A stretch of DNA of 64,000 nucleotides from Mycobacteroides franklinii (lineage in GTDB: Bacteria > Actinomycetota > Actinomycetes > Mycobacteriales > Mycobacteriaceae), in the NCBI RefSeq assembly GCF_002013895.1, contig NZ_MAFQ01000004.1, positions 124,001 to 188,000 on the forward strand, written 5' to 3'. Each line of letters begins with the position of its first letter. Positions within the stretch are counted from its first letter, which is position 1. The position numbers and the translations under genes are program-made. This document shows positions 18,456 through 28,517 of this stretch, piece after piece. Under the pieces are notes generated by a model, which did no database searches, was not told the DNA's origin, and saw nothing but the letters and a program-made list of their open reading frames with translations.

Positions 18456-19409
18456 TCAGGCGGCGAACAGCTCCAGCCGCTGCGCCAGCTCGATACCCGA
18501 GTAGTGACTGGCATCGCCGTGGAGAACCTGGCTCCGCTCACCATGGACATCGGCCGGCACATCCCCTGCCAACGTCACCCGATGCAGCTCACGCTGTTGG
18601 TCACCGAAATCGGCGATTCCGTAGTGCTGGGTGGCCCGATTGTCCCAGACGGCCACGTCGCCCAACCGCCAGTTCCATCGGAAGGTGTTTTCCAGCTTGG
18701 TGATACGCGCCTGCAGCAGCTGGAAGAGCGCGGTGAACTCGGCGCCCTGCAATCCCCGGAAACTCTTGACGAATTGCCCGAGCAGCAGGCTGCGCTCACC
18801 GGTCTCCGGATGCACGCGCACCACCGGGTGCAGTGTTTCGTACAGCGAGCTGGTGAACTCGCTGTAGTACGCGGCGCGACGCTCGGCGCTCACCCCACCC
18901 GATGCCCCGGACGACGCGTAGTCGTACACGTTGGTGTGCGTGGCCCACAGATCCTCGACAAGAGAGCGCAACGGCTTCGGCAGCTGGTCGTACGCGGCGA
19001 CGGTCGACGCCCACGTGGTGGCACCCCCATAGGACGGCAGCGTCACCGGCCGCAACACCGATGCCTTCGGGATGCGGTCGACGAAGGTGACATCGGTGTG
19101 CCAGCCATTGGCCGCCCCTTCGAGATTCAGCAGCTCGGTACCGTGGGACCGCACCGTGGGATGTGGCAGCGTCGGCTCCCCGAGCAGACCGGCGAACCCG
19201 TACTGCGCGGCGTCGTCGAGGTGATGCTGCCCGGTGAACACCAACACCTTGTTGATGGCCAGCGCGACACGGATTGCCTCCACCCGTTCGGCCGGGACAT
19301 CGGCACTGAGCTCAACGCCATCGACTCGAGCACCGATATGCTCGCCAAGTTTTTCCACACTGATTCCGGCGTCACGATAGATACGTCGTGTTTGGTCGTC
19401 GCTCATCAC
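18456..19409 (-). CDS. TauD/TfdA-family 2-oxoglutarate- and Fe(II)-dependent dioxygenase (Rv3406-like)
   Basis: The 317-residue enzyme has the iron triad His104-x-Asp106 (GWHTDVTF) and distal His262 (NRATQHYGI). Blocks such as [27 protein letters not shown] and [19 protein letters not shown] closely resemble M. tuberculosis Rv3406, a sulfate-ester dioxygenase, as I remember it. It would then release sulfate from alkyl sulfates or related compounds. It converges on gabD, with 119 bases between them containing only a weak GGCGG/CCGCC hairpin (18389-18402). Two adjacent ATGs begin the protein (MMSDD). Sulfonate or other acid substrates remain possible. Confidence 0.9.
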   Translation of the reverse strand: MMSDDQTRRIYRDAGISVEKLGEHIGARVDGVELSADVPAERVEAIRVALAINKVLVFTGQHHLDDAAQYGFAGLLGEPTLPHPTVRSHGTELLNLEGAANGWHTDVTFVDRIPKASVLRPVTLPSYGGATTWASTVAAYDQLPKPLRSLVEDLWATHTNVYDYASSGASGGVSAERRAAYYSEFTSSLYETLHPVVRVHPETGERSLLLGQFVKSFRGLQGAEFTALFQLLQARITKLENTFRWNWRLGDVAVWDNRATQHYGIADFGDQQRELHRVTLAGDVPADVHGERSQVLHGDASHYSGIELAQRLELFAA

Positions 19410-19501
19410 CGCATCACAACAATCCCGCCACGGTAAGCCCAGCTATAGAGCCACGTCGATTAGAAAGGGCCGCCGTCGACGGTGGCAGATATGGTCGAAC
19501 G

Positions 19502-20218
19502 GTGATCGCCTACGACGAAGAGCTGCGGGACAAGGTACGCGAGCACCTGGCAGGCCACGAACGCAGAACCGTCGAGGATCCGGATAAACGCCGCGCCGCG
19601 GTCGCGGTCGTGCTGGTCGACTCGGAGCTGGGTGAGGACCGCATCGACCCGGCACCGCTGGACGAATGGATCGGCGGCCGGGAGATCCCCGGGCACGGAC
19701 TGGACGGCAGGATGGTCGACGTCTCCGGCGGAGCGGCATTCTTGCTATGCCGCAGGGCCTCCCGGCTCAATTCACACGCCGCGCAATGGGCACTTCCCGG
19801 CGGCCGATTGGATCCGGGCGAGGACGCCACGCAGGCCGCGCTGCGTGAGCTGGACGAAGAGCTGGGGGTGGCACTGCCCGATTCAACGGTGCTCGGACTG
19901 CTCGATGACTACCCGACCCGTTCCGGATATGTGATCACTCCGGTGGTGGTCTGGGGCGGCGGCCGTCTAGAGCTGAACCCGTCTCCCGACGAGGTGGTTG
20001 CCGCCTATCGGGTCGGATTGCACCAGCTGCAACGCGAGGATTCACCGCGCTACGTCACGATTCCCGAAAGCCCACGGCCAGTGGTGCAGATCCCACTGGG
20101 CAATGACCTGATCCACGCCCCAACCGGAGCTGTTCTCCTGCAGGTGCGGTGGCTGTGTCTGGAAGGCCGCGGTGACCCCGTCGACGATCTGGAGCAACCG
20201 GTCTTCGCCTGGCGCTGA
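19502..20218 (+). CDS. Nudix hydrolase
   Basis: The chosen GTG gives 238 residues (starting IAYDEELRDKVREHL after the initiator). A complete Nudix box GX5EX7REUXEEXGU is visible as GGRLDPGED...ALRELDEELGV near residue 102. Upstream in-frame sequence lacks protein-like character. The N-terminal ~85 residues and the tail, which may bind the non-phosphate part of the substrate (CoA-type hydrolases have similar length), do not define specificity. The gene is divergent from the dioxygenase and ends two bases from the convergent secreted-protein gene. A 10-bp palindrome CCGTCGACGG (19473-19482) is 20 bases upstream of the start. Confidence 0.88.
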   Translation: MIAYDEELRDKVREHLAGHERRTVEDPDKRRAAVAVVLVDSELGEDRIDPAPLDEWIGGREIPGHGLDGRMVDVSGGAAFLLCRRASRLNSHAAQWALPGGRLDPGEDATQAALRELDEELGVALPDSTVLGLLDDYPTRSGYVITPVVVWGGGRLELNPSPDEVVAAYRVGLHQLQREDSPRYVTIPESPRPVVQIPLGNDLIHAPTGAVLLQVRWLCLEGRGDPVDDLEQPVFAWR

Positions 20219-20220
20219 CG

Positions 20221-20634
20221 TCAGGGGACGTCGACGCGCGCCAACAATGTCGGCGTCCCATAGGGCGCGCTCTGCTCCGCCACCCACCCCGGGTCCAGGT
20301 ACACCGCATTGGATGCGATCACGTTGCCATCACGCAGGATCTCGCCGAGGTAGTTGCCACCCGGGTCGCTGAACAGGCTCACCGCCGCCTCGCGGGCGGT
20401 CATGGTGACGTCATGCTGCCACGGCACGAACGGATCCAGCCAGGTCTGTTTGACCGCCTTCTCTCCCTTACCGTTGCGGTACGAGATCGTCACTTGGCGA
20501 TTGGATCCGGGATCCTGCAGGGTAACCCGGTAGGTCAGCTTCACCCCGGGATCTGCGGACGCCATCGGAGCAGCGGGCAACCCGATAACGACACCAGACA
20601 CCAGCCCCACCAGCAAAGCGAGAATTCTTCTCAT
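20221..20634 (-). CDS. Small secreted protein with an MmpS-like beta domain
   Basis: The 137-residue protein has a clear Sec signal peptide (MRRILALLVGLVSGVVIGLPAAPMASADP, cleavage likely after ASA). The mature part (KLTYRVTLQDPG... and PWQHDVTMTAREAAVSLFSDPGG) resembles the extracellular beta-sandwich of MmpS proteins, which share a Tyr-x-Val strand and a Pro-Trp turn. It lacks the membrane anchor of true MmpS. It follows the LpqL-like gene by 20 bases on the same strand and may be co-transcribed. The function is unknown. The MmpS relationship is a pattern-level inference. Confidence 0.7.
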   Translation of the reverse strand: MRRILALLVGLVSGVVIGLPAAPMASADPGVKLTYRVTLQDPGSNRQVTISYRNGKGEKAVKQTWLDPFVPWQHDVTMTAREAAVSLFSDPGGNYLGEILRDGNVIASNAVYLDPGWVAEQSAPYGTPTLLARVDVP

Positions 20635-20654
20635 GCGCTGGCATGCTAGCTGCC

Positions 20655-22157
20655 CTAGCGCTCCAGCGGAGAGTGTCGGCGAACTTTGCGCTCCGGTACC
20701 CCGTTGGGCCCCGTGGTCGACAACGCATAGGTCCCGACCGCAAATGCCACCGCCGGACCGTTTATGCCCAGCGCGGTTTTCCCGACGTTCGCGAGGGTGT
20801 CCTTGGGACCGTGGTAGTTGGGGTCGAACGGCTGGCCCGCGTGTCCCTGCCAGGTCTTGGCTTCGGGGCCGCTCATCCTGTCCAGGGCACCCGAGCTGAT
20901 ACCCCCGACGGGGATGCCCGCGGACATGAAGGGCCCGTAATCGGATCTGCCGCTGAACTCCTCGGCCGCGGGACGCTTGCCGGCGAGATTCAGATATCCC
21001 GCGAAGGTGCGTTCAATGCCCGCCGATCCCTCGGGAACATCCAGCGGCGGCCGATTCGGATCCGGTTTGGTGGCCGACTGATCACCGTCGAGCACAAAAT
21101 ACCCGGCGTTGGGTGAACCGAGCATGTCGAAGTTCAAGTACAGCGCGATGTCGTTGAGCTCGTTGGCAGTGCGGTTCTTGGTGTACTCCAACGATCCCGC
21201 GAGCCCGTCTTCCTCAGCAGCCCAGAACGCGAATCTGACGGCGTTGTTGACCGTCGGCTTCGGCCCCAGCTGCAGTGCGGTCTCCAAGACCGCCGCCACC
21301 CCGGTGCCGTTGTCGTTGATGCCGGGCCCCTTCAACACACTGTCCAGATGAGCCCCGGCGAGCACCACGTTCGCGGGATCACCCGTTGCGGTCTGCGCGA
21401 TGACGCTGCGCGAACGCACCTTCGCGACATTCATATCCAGCACCAGAGTCACCGGCGACGAATTGCGGCGCAGCAGGGTGTCGACTCCCGAATCGATGAT
21501 CCCCACCGGAATAGAAAGCTGCTCATAGTAATTGGGGGTGAACAAACCTTCGCCCGCACCTGCTTGCATCGCCACCAGCACTGCCGCCGCACCCTTTTCC
21601 TTGGCGACGTTGTGCTTCTCGACCACCGAACAGCCGGTGCCGTCGACGACCACGATCTGGCCGTCGGCCTTGAGCGTGCCGTAATCGGCCGCGGCACAAC
21701 CACTGGCCTTGCCCGACGGGCGGATGACGTTGGCCTTGAGCCCACCCTTGGGCGTCTGGGCGAAATAGGAGGCCTGATCCAGCGCGTAGGGGCGACCGCC
21801 GATGTCGACGAGCGGCTTGCCCTCGCTGAACACCTTGAGTCGGGACAGCTCCGGAGTCTGAACCTCGAACCCGCGATCTTTCAAGGTCTTTGTCACGTAG
21901 TCGGCGCTGGCGTCGTAACCCGGTGTGCCCTCGGCACGATTCCCGCCGTTCGCGTCGGCCACCTGCTGTAGCTGTTGCAGGTGGGTCATCATCGAATCGA
22001 CTGTTACCGAACGGGCAAGATCGGCCGCAAGATTCGGGTTGGGCGCGGACACCGCACCGGCACCCGGTGCCGTCGGGTGCGCACAGCAGCTCGCTACCGC
22101 CGCGATCGCAATCAGGGAGCAAGCGCGCGCCAGCCCCCGGGCGCGAAATAACGCCAT
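20655..22157 (-). CDS. lpqL: LpqL-like lipoprotein aminopeptidase (PA domain plus M28), copy B
   Basis: The ATG at 22157 gives 500 residues, equal to the length I recall for LpqL. The signal peptide ends in a lipobox (VASC), so the enzyme is lipid-anchored outside the cell membrane. A PA domain occupies roughly residues 140-240. The M28 zinc-peptidase part has metal ligands in GAHLDSV, NDNGTGVAA, EEDGLAGS, NFDMLGS and a late His (NYHGPKDT). The product would trim N-terminal residues from extracellular peptides. A paralogue with the same architecture lies directly upstream, separated by a strong hairpin. Confidence 0.93.
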   Translation of the reverse strand: MALFRARGLARACSLIAIAAVASCCAHPTAPGAGAVSAPNPNLAADLARSVTVDSMMTHLQQLQQVADANGGNRAEGTPGYDASADYVTKTLKDRGFEVQTPELSRLKVFSEGKPLVDIGGRPYALDQASYFAQTPKGGLKANVIRPSGKASGCAAADYGTLKADGQIVVVDGTGCSVVEKHNVAKEKGAAAVLVAMQAGAGEGLFTPNYYEQLSIPVGIIDSGVDTLLRRNSSPVTLVLDMNVAKVRSRSVIAQTATGDPANVVLAGAHLDSVLKGPGINDNGTGVAAVLETALQLGPKPTVNNAVRFAFWAAEEDGLAGSLEYTKNRTANELNDIALYLNFDMLGSPNAGYFVLDGDQSATKPDPNRPPLDVPEGSAGIERTFAGYLNLAGKRPAAEEFSGRSDYGPFMSAGIPVGGISSGALDRMSGPEAKTWQGHAGQPFDPNYHGPKDTLANVGKTALGINGPAVAFAVGTYALSTTGPNGVPERKVRRHSPLER

Positions 22158-22254
22158 CAAACAAACCTCAATGGAACCTCTTTGGAACACCGGTGGACTT
22201 GTGCGAATCGAGCAATCGCACACGCTACCGCACCAGCGTTGATTCCCAAGGCCT

Positions 22255-22316
22255 TTCGGGGCGTTGCAACGAAGCTGTTACCGCAGCTTCGGCGGGCCGG
22301 AGCGAAACGCCCCGAA
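22255..22316 (-). terminator. Strong nested stem-loop between the two LpqL-like genes
   Basis: TTCGGGGCGTT (22255-22265) and AACGCCCCGAA (22306-22316) are perfect 11-bp complements. Inside, CGAAGCTG (22270-22277) and CAGCTTCG (22284-22291) form a second perfect 8-bp hairpin with a 6-base loop. The structure begins seven bases after the stop codon of copy A on the minus strand, which suits a terminator or a 3'-end stabiliser. It has no long U-tract, as is common in mycobacteria. Confidence 0.75.
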
Positions 22317-22322
22317 GATCTA

Positions 22323-23822
22323 CTAGCTCTTCAGTTTGTGGCGGGTGCGATCCTCGTGCACGGGTACGCCATTGCGCCCGTCGATGCTCTGCGCGTACAG
22401 CCCTATCGTGTAGGCGACTCCACCCGCGTTGATCTTGAGCGCGTCCTTGTTCACGTTGGCCAGCGTGTCGCCCGCCTGGTGGTAGTTCGGATCGAACGGC
22501 TCACCCGCCTTACCGCCCCAGTCCTTCGCCTCCTCGGCCGACATCTTGTCTTCGGCACCGGAGAAAATGCCGCCGGTGGGAATGCCTGATCGGCTGAACG
22601 CGTCGTAGTCCGAGCGGCCGTCATAGCCGGTGTCATGGGCCTTCTTGCCCTGTTCGGCGAGGTAGGCGACCTCGGTCCGCTCGATGCCTGCCGACCCCTC
22701 GGGGATCCGCACCGGAGCCTCGTTCGGGTCCGGCTCGTCGGACTGGTCGCCGTCATAGGTGAGGTATGCGGCGTTCGGCGAACCGAGCATGTCGTAATTC
22801 AGGTACAGGGCAATGTTTTTCAATTCATCCACGTCGAGCGACTTGACGTAGTCGGTGGAGCCGATCAACCCTTCTTCCTCCGCACCCCAGAACGCAAACC
22901 GCACCGCGTTTTTGACATCCGGGTTCGGCCCCAGCTGCAACGCGGTCTCCAGCACCGCGGCCGTGCCGGAGCCGTTGTCGTTGATACCCGGCCCCTCGGG
23001 AACGCTGTCGAGGTGCGCGCCTGCCATCACGACATCCGTCGTGGCACCCGTCTTGGTCTGCGCGATCACATTGCGTGCCTTGACGTCCTTGGTCTCGGCA
23101 TCGACATTGAGGACAACCTTGTCGGGGTGCGCCCGCAGGTCGGCCCCGATGGATTTCGTGACGCCCACCACCGGGATCTTCGGGCTGGAATCCTCGCCAA
23201 GGGTGCCGCCCACCGTGTTCTCATCAACACTGTCCGCGATGATCACGGCGGCCGCGCCGCGCTCGGCGGCCACCCTTTCCTTATCAGCGAACGGACACGA
23301 ACCACGGTCGACCAGGACCACCGCCCCCTTGACGTCGAGCCCGTCGTAATCCTCGACCGTGCAACCGGGCGATTCCTCCACGCGGGCCGGAACGAGCCGT
23401 CCCTCGACACGACCACCCGGTGAGTACGACAGCACGCCGGCGTCCACCTTCTTGGATCCGACGGTCAGATCAAGAGACTTGGCCTGGAAGTACTTGAAGC
23501 TGAATTCGGGGATTTGCACATCAAATCCCTTGTCTTTCAGAGATTTTGCCACGTAATCGACGCTCTGTTCGAAACCGGGAGTGCCCGCCGCCCGGGTGTT
23601 GTTGTTCTTGTCGGCAATCTCCTGCAGCGCCGAGAGATGCTTCACGACATTGTCGACGGTGACCTTTTCATGCAGGGAGTGCGCGAAGCCGACGGCCTCC
23701 TGGGTTCCGGCCTGCGGCGCCGAGCGGGGCGCGTCTGCACCGTCCCGATCGCATGCCGTCACAGTCGCCAATGCACATGCCGCGGACACCGCGACCGCAT
23801 ACAGAACCCGATTGGTCGCCAT
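22323..23822 (-). CDS. LpqL-like lipoprotein aminopeptidase (PA domain plus M28), copy A
   Basis: The ATG at 23822 gives 499 residues with a lipoprotein signal (ATVTAC lipobox). The order is the same as in copy B: signal, PA domain, M28 peptidase. Ligand motifs GAHLDSVPEGPG, NDNGSGTAA, EEEGLIGS, NYDMLGS and NYHQAGDT are all present. The mature N-terminus is more acidic than that of copy B. It follows the ABC permease gene by 20 bases and is probably the last gene of the long thiO-thiS-thiG-ABC transcript, ending at the hairpin downstream. The tandem arrangement points to duplication followed by divergence. Confidence 0.93.
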   Translation of the reverse strand: MATNRVLYAVAVSAACALATVTACDRDGADAPRSAPQAGTQEAVGFAHSLHEKVTVDNVVKHLSALQEIADKNNNTRAAGTPGFEQSVDYVAKSLKDKGFDVQIPEFSFKYFQAKSLDLTVGSKKVDAGVLSYSPGGRVEGRLVPARVEESPGCTVEDYDGLDVKGAVVLVDRGSCPFADKERVAAERGAAAVIIADSVDENTVGGTLGEDSSPKIPVVGVTKSIGADLRAHPDKVVLNVDAETKDVKARNVIAQTKTGATTDVVMAGAHLDSVPEGPGINDNGSGTAAVLETALQLGPNPDVKNAVRFAFWGAEEEGLIGSTDYVKSLDVDELKNIALYLNYDMLGSPNAAYLTYDGDQSDEPDPNEAPVRIPEGSAGIERTEVAYLAEQGKKAHDTGYDGRSDYDAFSRSGIPTGGIFSGAEDKMSAEEAKDWGGKAGEPFDPNYHQAGDTLANVNKDALKINAGGVAYTIGLYAQSIDGRNGVPVHEDRTRHKLKS

Positions 23823-23842
23823 CTGCTCTCCCTTGTCCCGAC

Positions 23843-24595
23843 CTAAACGTCGCGTCGCTGCACGACGGCCAGTGCCGCAGCGAGCGTGATGACAACCACG
23901 GTAGCAAAGTAGACGAGGGATCCAGTGGTGCCCCAAACGAATCGGACGCCGTCCGAGGTGTACCACGGCACACCGGTAAACCGGATTCCATTCGCAAAGG
24001 GAAGGAAGGGCTGCAACGCCTTTCCTGCATCAGTGAGCCAGCCCAGCATCAATTCAAGGACCGTCGGCCACAACAGCAGTACCGCGACTGCACCCGCGGT
24101 GTGCTTCAGCAACACACCCACGGCCACCGCGAGCACCGCGCACAAGAACGCGTAGACGGTGACCGCACCGATCGTGTTCCATACACCGGCTCTGCCCAGC
24201 GCCAAGTTCGCACCGGCCACCGGACCTGCCATCGCCCGCACCAAAGCTATCGAGGTCAGCGCGGTGACCGCGGTGACGACGGCCACCCAGCACCCCGCCA
24301 CCACCGCCTTGGCGCCGATAACCGTCAACCTGTTGGGCGTGGCCTGAAAGGTGGTTCGCACCATGGCGGTTCGATTCTCATTGGTCACCGTCATAGCGGC
24401 CAGGACCATGAGAAGCGGTACGCCGACAAGGGCCGCCCCGCCCGCGGCTTCGCCAGGAGAGATGAGCGTGTAGATGGACGCCGATCCGCCCTGCAGACCC
24501 GCCAATCCCACACCCAATGCCAGGGCCAGCAGGCTGCACCACAACGCAGACCGCGAGGTGCATACCTTGATCCGTTCCGCCGCGATGACACCCAT
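23843..24595 (-). CDS. ABC-2-type transporter permease
   Basis: The 250-residue protein has about six hydrophobic helices and starts with an ERIKVCTSRSALWC segment typical of ABC-2 permeases that pair with a single ATPase subunit. The last residues (VVQRRDV) also fit that class. Its ATG overlaps the stop of the ATPase gene by one base (TGATG), so the two subunits are made together. They would form an exporter for a lipid, drug or peptide. The substrate is unknown. It lies between thiG and the LpqL-like gene, within the TPP-riboswitch transcription unit. Confidence 0.85.
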   Translation of the reverse strand: MGVIAAERIKVCTSRSALWCSLLALALGVGLAGLQGGSASIYTLISPGEAAGGAALVGVPLLMVLAAMTVTNENRTAMVRTTFQATPNRLTVIGAKAVVAGCWVAVVTAVTALTSIALVRAMAGPVAGANLALGRAGVWNTIGAVTVYAFLCAVLAVAVGVLLKHTAGAVAVLLLWPTVLELMLGWLTDAGKALQPFLPFANGIRFTGVPWYTSDGVRFVWGTTGSLVYFATVVVITLAAALAVVQRRDV

Positions 24596-25569
24596 CAGCG
24601 CACGCCCTCCTGGTCGGCCACTGCGCCTGCCACTCTTCCCGCAGGCGGATCATCGAGCTGGCTGCGGTACTGCACGGCATCATCGGTCAACGACAGGTAC
24701 GCGTCCTCCAACGAAACTCGTTGCGGGGAAAGTTCGTACAACGTGACACCAAGACGCGCCGCAAGCTCGCCGACCTGTTCGATGAGGGCGCCGCTGATCT
24801 CAAGCACATCCTGCTCTCCAGTGTTTTCCGCACCCGCTACCGAAAAACCGCTCTCTTCCGCGGCGGAACGCAGGGTGCCGATCTGAGGGCTGCGCACTCG
24901 CACCACGTCGGCGCCGGCCCGGCTCACAAACTCGTGCATCGATGTCGCCGCAATCAACCGGCCGCGACCGATGACCACCAATTGGTCTGCCGTATTGGCC
25001 ATTTCAGAGAGCAGATGACTCGACACCAGCACGGTGCGCCCCTGCGCCGCCAGACTCTGCATCAGCGTGCGAATCCAATGGATGCCCTCGGGGTCCAGGC
25101 CATTGACCGGCTCGTCGAACAACAGCACCTTGGGATCGCCCAGCAATGCGACCGCGATGCCCAGCCGCTGCGACATACCCAGAGAGAAGGTGCCGGCGTG
25201 ACGATTCGCCACCTCGGTAAGCCCGACCATCTCCAACACTTCGTCCACGCGCTGGGTGGGAATGTCATTGGCGGCGGCGATCCACCGCAGGTGATTACGC
25301 GCCGAGCGGTTGGGATGAAACTGCTTGGGATCCAACAGCGCGCCGACCTCGCGCAGCGGATGGTCGATCTCGTGATACTGCTTGCCGCCGATCGTCGCCG
25401 TCCCCGACGTGGGGCGAGCCAGCCCGACGATCATCCGCAGCGTGGTCGACTTGCCCGCTCCGTTGGGCCCCAGGAACCCGGTCACCACACCCGGCTCGAC
25501 GGTGACAGAGAGGTCGTCGACCGCCGGGGTCTGGCCATAGACCTTGGTCAGCGACCGCAGTTCGATCAT
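24595..25569 (-). CDS. ABC transporter ATP-binding protein (ABC-2 exporter type)
   Basis: The ATG at 25569 gives 324 residues. Walker A is GPNGAGKST near residue 40. The signature FSLGMSQRLGIAVALLG precedes Walker B KVLLFDEPVNGLDPEG, and the switch His is in LVSSHLLSEM. The ~100-residue C-terminal tail is typical of the CcmA/DrrA class of exporters. The frame remains open upstream across thiG, but homology starts at MIELRSLTKVYG. The gene starts 17 bases after the thiG stop, so thiamine genes and the transporter share a transcript. Confidence 0.92.
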   Translation of the reverse strand: MIELRSLTKVYGQTPAVDDLSVTVEPGVVTGFLGPNGAGKSTTLRMIVGLARPTSGTATIGGKQYHEIDHPLREVGALLDPKQFHPNRSARNHLRWIAAANDIPTQRVDEVLEMVGLTEVANRHAGTFSLGMSQRLGIAVALLGDPKVLLFDEPVNGLDPEGIHWIRTLMQSLAAQGRTVLVSSHLLSEMANTADQLVVIGRGRLIAATSMHEFVSRAGADVVRVRSPQIGTLRSAAEESGFSVAGAENTGEQDVLEISGALIEQVGELAARLGVTLYELSPQRVSLEDAYLSLTDDAVQYRSQLDDPPAGRVAGAVADQEGVR

Positions 25570-25586
25570 GCGGCCCACTATGCCAG

Positions 25587-26582
<996 letters not shown>

Positions 26583-26586
<4 letters not shown>

Positions 26587-27656
26587 CGGACCTCCTGGCC
26601 GGGTCTACTCACACTGGGTGCCTTCTCAAACCGGCGGGGATCGACGGAGGAAGGCGACTCGCCACCGTCCAGGACTGCCCCGATCGTCTTGGCCGTCCAC
26701 GGCGCAAGCAGGAAGCCCGATCGGCCATGTCCGGCGGCAACGAGAACGCGGTCGTCGAGTCTCCCCACGATCGGCAGGTTGTCGTCGGTCATCGGCCGCA
26801 GGCCCGCCGCGCATTCGGCGAATTCGTACTCGCCCAGACAGGGCAGCACAGCGCACGCGTCATCGAGCAGGTCCCGCACTCCCGCGACGGCGGGCGCGGT
26901 GTCGTGTCCGTGCTCGTACTGCGTGGCACCGACGACGACGCCGTCCTCCCGGGGCACCAGGTAGACGTGGCGTCCGTGCACCCGGGCGCGGATGACATTC
27001 GCCGGCGGCGGCATCGCGCCGGGTCGCCGTCGCAGCCGCAGCACCTCTCCCTTCACCGGACGAACCGGTAGATCCGCGAGTGCCGCCGCCTGCACCCCGT
27101 TGGCGATCACCACCTGATCAGCGGACACGTCATCGACCTGCGCAACCGAAGAGCCCCTACGCACACCGAGTGCCTCGCACTGTGCGGTGAGCACCTGCAG
27201 CACCTTGCGGTTGTCGACGGAGAGTTCCTCGGGTGCGGTGAACCCGCGGCGAATGTTCTGGGCCAGCAGCGGCTCGATATCGCGGGCGTTGGTGGTCTGG
27301 GCCACGCGATGCCCGCGCGCGGCCAGCCAATCCATCATGGTCCTCAGCTCACCGACGTCGGCGGTGTCCACGGCCACGGTCAGTGAACCCCGCGCGGTGA
27401 TCACGGTGTTTTCCACGTCATCGATGAACGCGTCGCGCCAGATCCCGAGAGACTCGATTCCCAGGTCCAGCAGGTCGTCCTCACCCGGCCATGCCTCGCT
27501 GTACGGCGCGAGCATGCCACCGGCTACCCACGACGGGCCCTGTCGGCCATCGTCGTACAAGGTGACCTGCCACCCTGCCCGGGCGGCTTCCCGGGCCACG
27601 GACAGCCCGATGACTCCGCCGCCGATGACGGCGACCGAGCCTTTTGTAGACGACAT
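26583..27656 (-). CDS. thiO: Glycine oxidase ThiO
   Basis: ThiO is an FAD enzyme that oxidises glycine to the imine used by ThiG. With the ATG at 27656 it has 357 residues. A GTG one codon upstream (27659) has slightly better spacing from the riboswitch Shine-Dalgarno sequence. The FAD-binding GxGxxG motif is at the N-terminus ([18 protein letters not shown]). The DAO-family end [17 protein letters not shown] is present. It is the first gene of the minus-strand thiamine unit, directly behind a TPP riboswitch and divergent from thiE. Confidence 0.95.
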
Positions 27657-27669
27657 CACAATCGGAGCC

Positions 27670-27766
27670 AACTCCCTTCGCCGGCATGACCCGGATCAGG
27701 TACGACGGTCAGGGCTGGAATCGTTGGCCCACTCTCAGCCCCGACATCCCGGGGCTCCCGCGTTAA
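27670..27766 (-). ncRNA. TPP riboswitch (THI element) controlling thiO-thiS-thiG
   Basis: On the minus strand the conserved blocks CTGAGA (27733-27738) and ACCTGATCCGGGTCATGCC followed by GGCGAAGGGAG (ending near 27672) occur in the right order and spacing. The 5' stem region CGCGGGAGCCCCGGG precedes them. The terminal AAGGGAG is also the only plausible ribosome-binding site for thiO, so ligand binding would hide it. The 5' end lies only about 30 bases from the divergent thiE ATG. The boundary is approximate. Confidence 0.95.
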
Positions 27767-27781
27767 TTACCCCTACAACGC

Positions 27782-27787
27782 TAGCGT
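27782..27787 (+). promoter_or_regulatory. Possible -10 element (TAGCGT) for a near-leaderless thiE transcript
   Basis: TAGCGT matches the mycobacterial TANNNT -10 consensus. It ends nine bases before the thiE ATG, so transcription would begin at or just before the start codon. The region further upstream is occupied by the oppositely oriented riboswitch. This is an inference from spacing. Confidence 0.35.
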
Positions 27788-27795
27788 CTTCGACT

Positions 27796-28467
27796 ATGCA
27801 CTCGCGTTCGGCCCGGCTTGAAGCTGCTCACCTGTACCTCTGCACCGATGCACGCCGAGAACACGGCGACCTCGCCGAGTTTGTGGACGCCGCCCTCGCG
27901 GGCGGGGTGGACATCGTGCAGCTGCGCGATAAGGGATCGGCGGGTGAGCGGCAGTTCGGCAGGCTCGAACCCACCGAAGAACTCGAGTATCTGGCGGTTC
28001 TGGGCGAGGCCGCGGCACGGCATGGCGCACTGTTCGCCGTCAACGACCGCGCCGACATCGCCCGGGCGGCGGGCGCCGACGTCCTGCACCTGGGCCAAGA
28101 CGACCTGCCGCTGGCCGTCGCCAGGGAGATCGTCGGACCGGATGTGCTGATAGGGCGCTCCACGCACGATGCCGAGCAGGCTGCCGCAGCCGCCGGTGAC
28201 GACGAGATCGACTACTTCTGCTGCGGGCCGTGCTGGCCGACGCCCACGAAACCGGGCCGCACCGCGCCCGGTCTGGGCCTGATCCGAGCCGCGGCTGAAC
28301 TCGGGACTTCTAAACCCTGGTTCGCGATCGGCGGCATCGACGAGGCGCGGGTGCCCGAGGTGGTCGCCGCCGGGGCGTCACGGATTGTCGTGGTGCGGGC
28401 GATCACCGCGGCGGTCGATCCCCGCGCCGCCGCCGCCACACTGCGCGAACTGGCTCACCGAGCGTGA
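27796..28467 (+). CDS. thiE: Thiamine-phosphate synthase ThiE
   Basis: ThiE joins HMP-diphosphate and thiazole phosphate to give thiamine phosphate. The ATG at 27796 gives 223 residues. Family blocks are [64 protein letters not shown] and FAIGGID. It is alone on the plus strand, with almost no 5' leader and no riboswitch of its own, so its regulation appears to differ from the other thiamine units. An inverted repeat overlaps its stop codon and may end the transcript. Confidence 0.95.
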   Translation: MHSRSARLEAAHLYLCTDARREHGDLAEFVDAALAGGVDIVQLRDKGSAGERQFGRLEPTEELEYLAVLGEAAARHGALFAVNDRADIARAAGADVLHLGQDDLPLAVAREIVGPDVLIGRSTHDAEQAAAAAGDDEIDYFCCGPCWPTPTKPGRTAPGLGLIRAAAELGTSKPWFAIGGIDEARVPEVVAAGASRIVVVRAITAAVDPRAAAATLRELAHRA

Positions 28468-28512
28468 AGCCATTGCGGAATTTCGGTCCAATTCCCCCGG
28501 TAGCTTCACGCT
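28461..28512. terminator. Bidirectional nested hairpin between thiE and the convergent lipoprotein gene
   Basis: AGCGTGAAGC (28461-28470, including the thiE stop) pairs perfectly with GCTTCACGCT (28503-28512). Inside, GGAATT (28477-28482) pairs with AATTCC (28490-28495). The convergent gene position and symmetry suit a two-way terminator without U-tract. Confidence 0.65.
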
Positions 28513-28517
28513 GGGCG

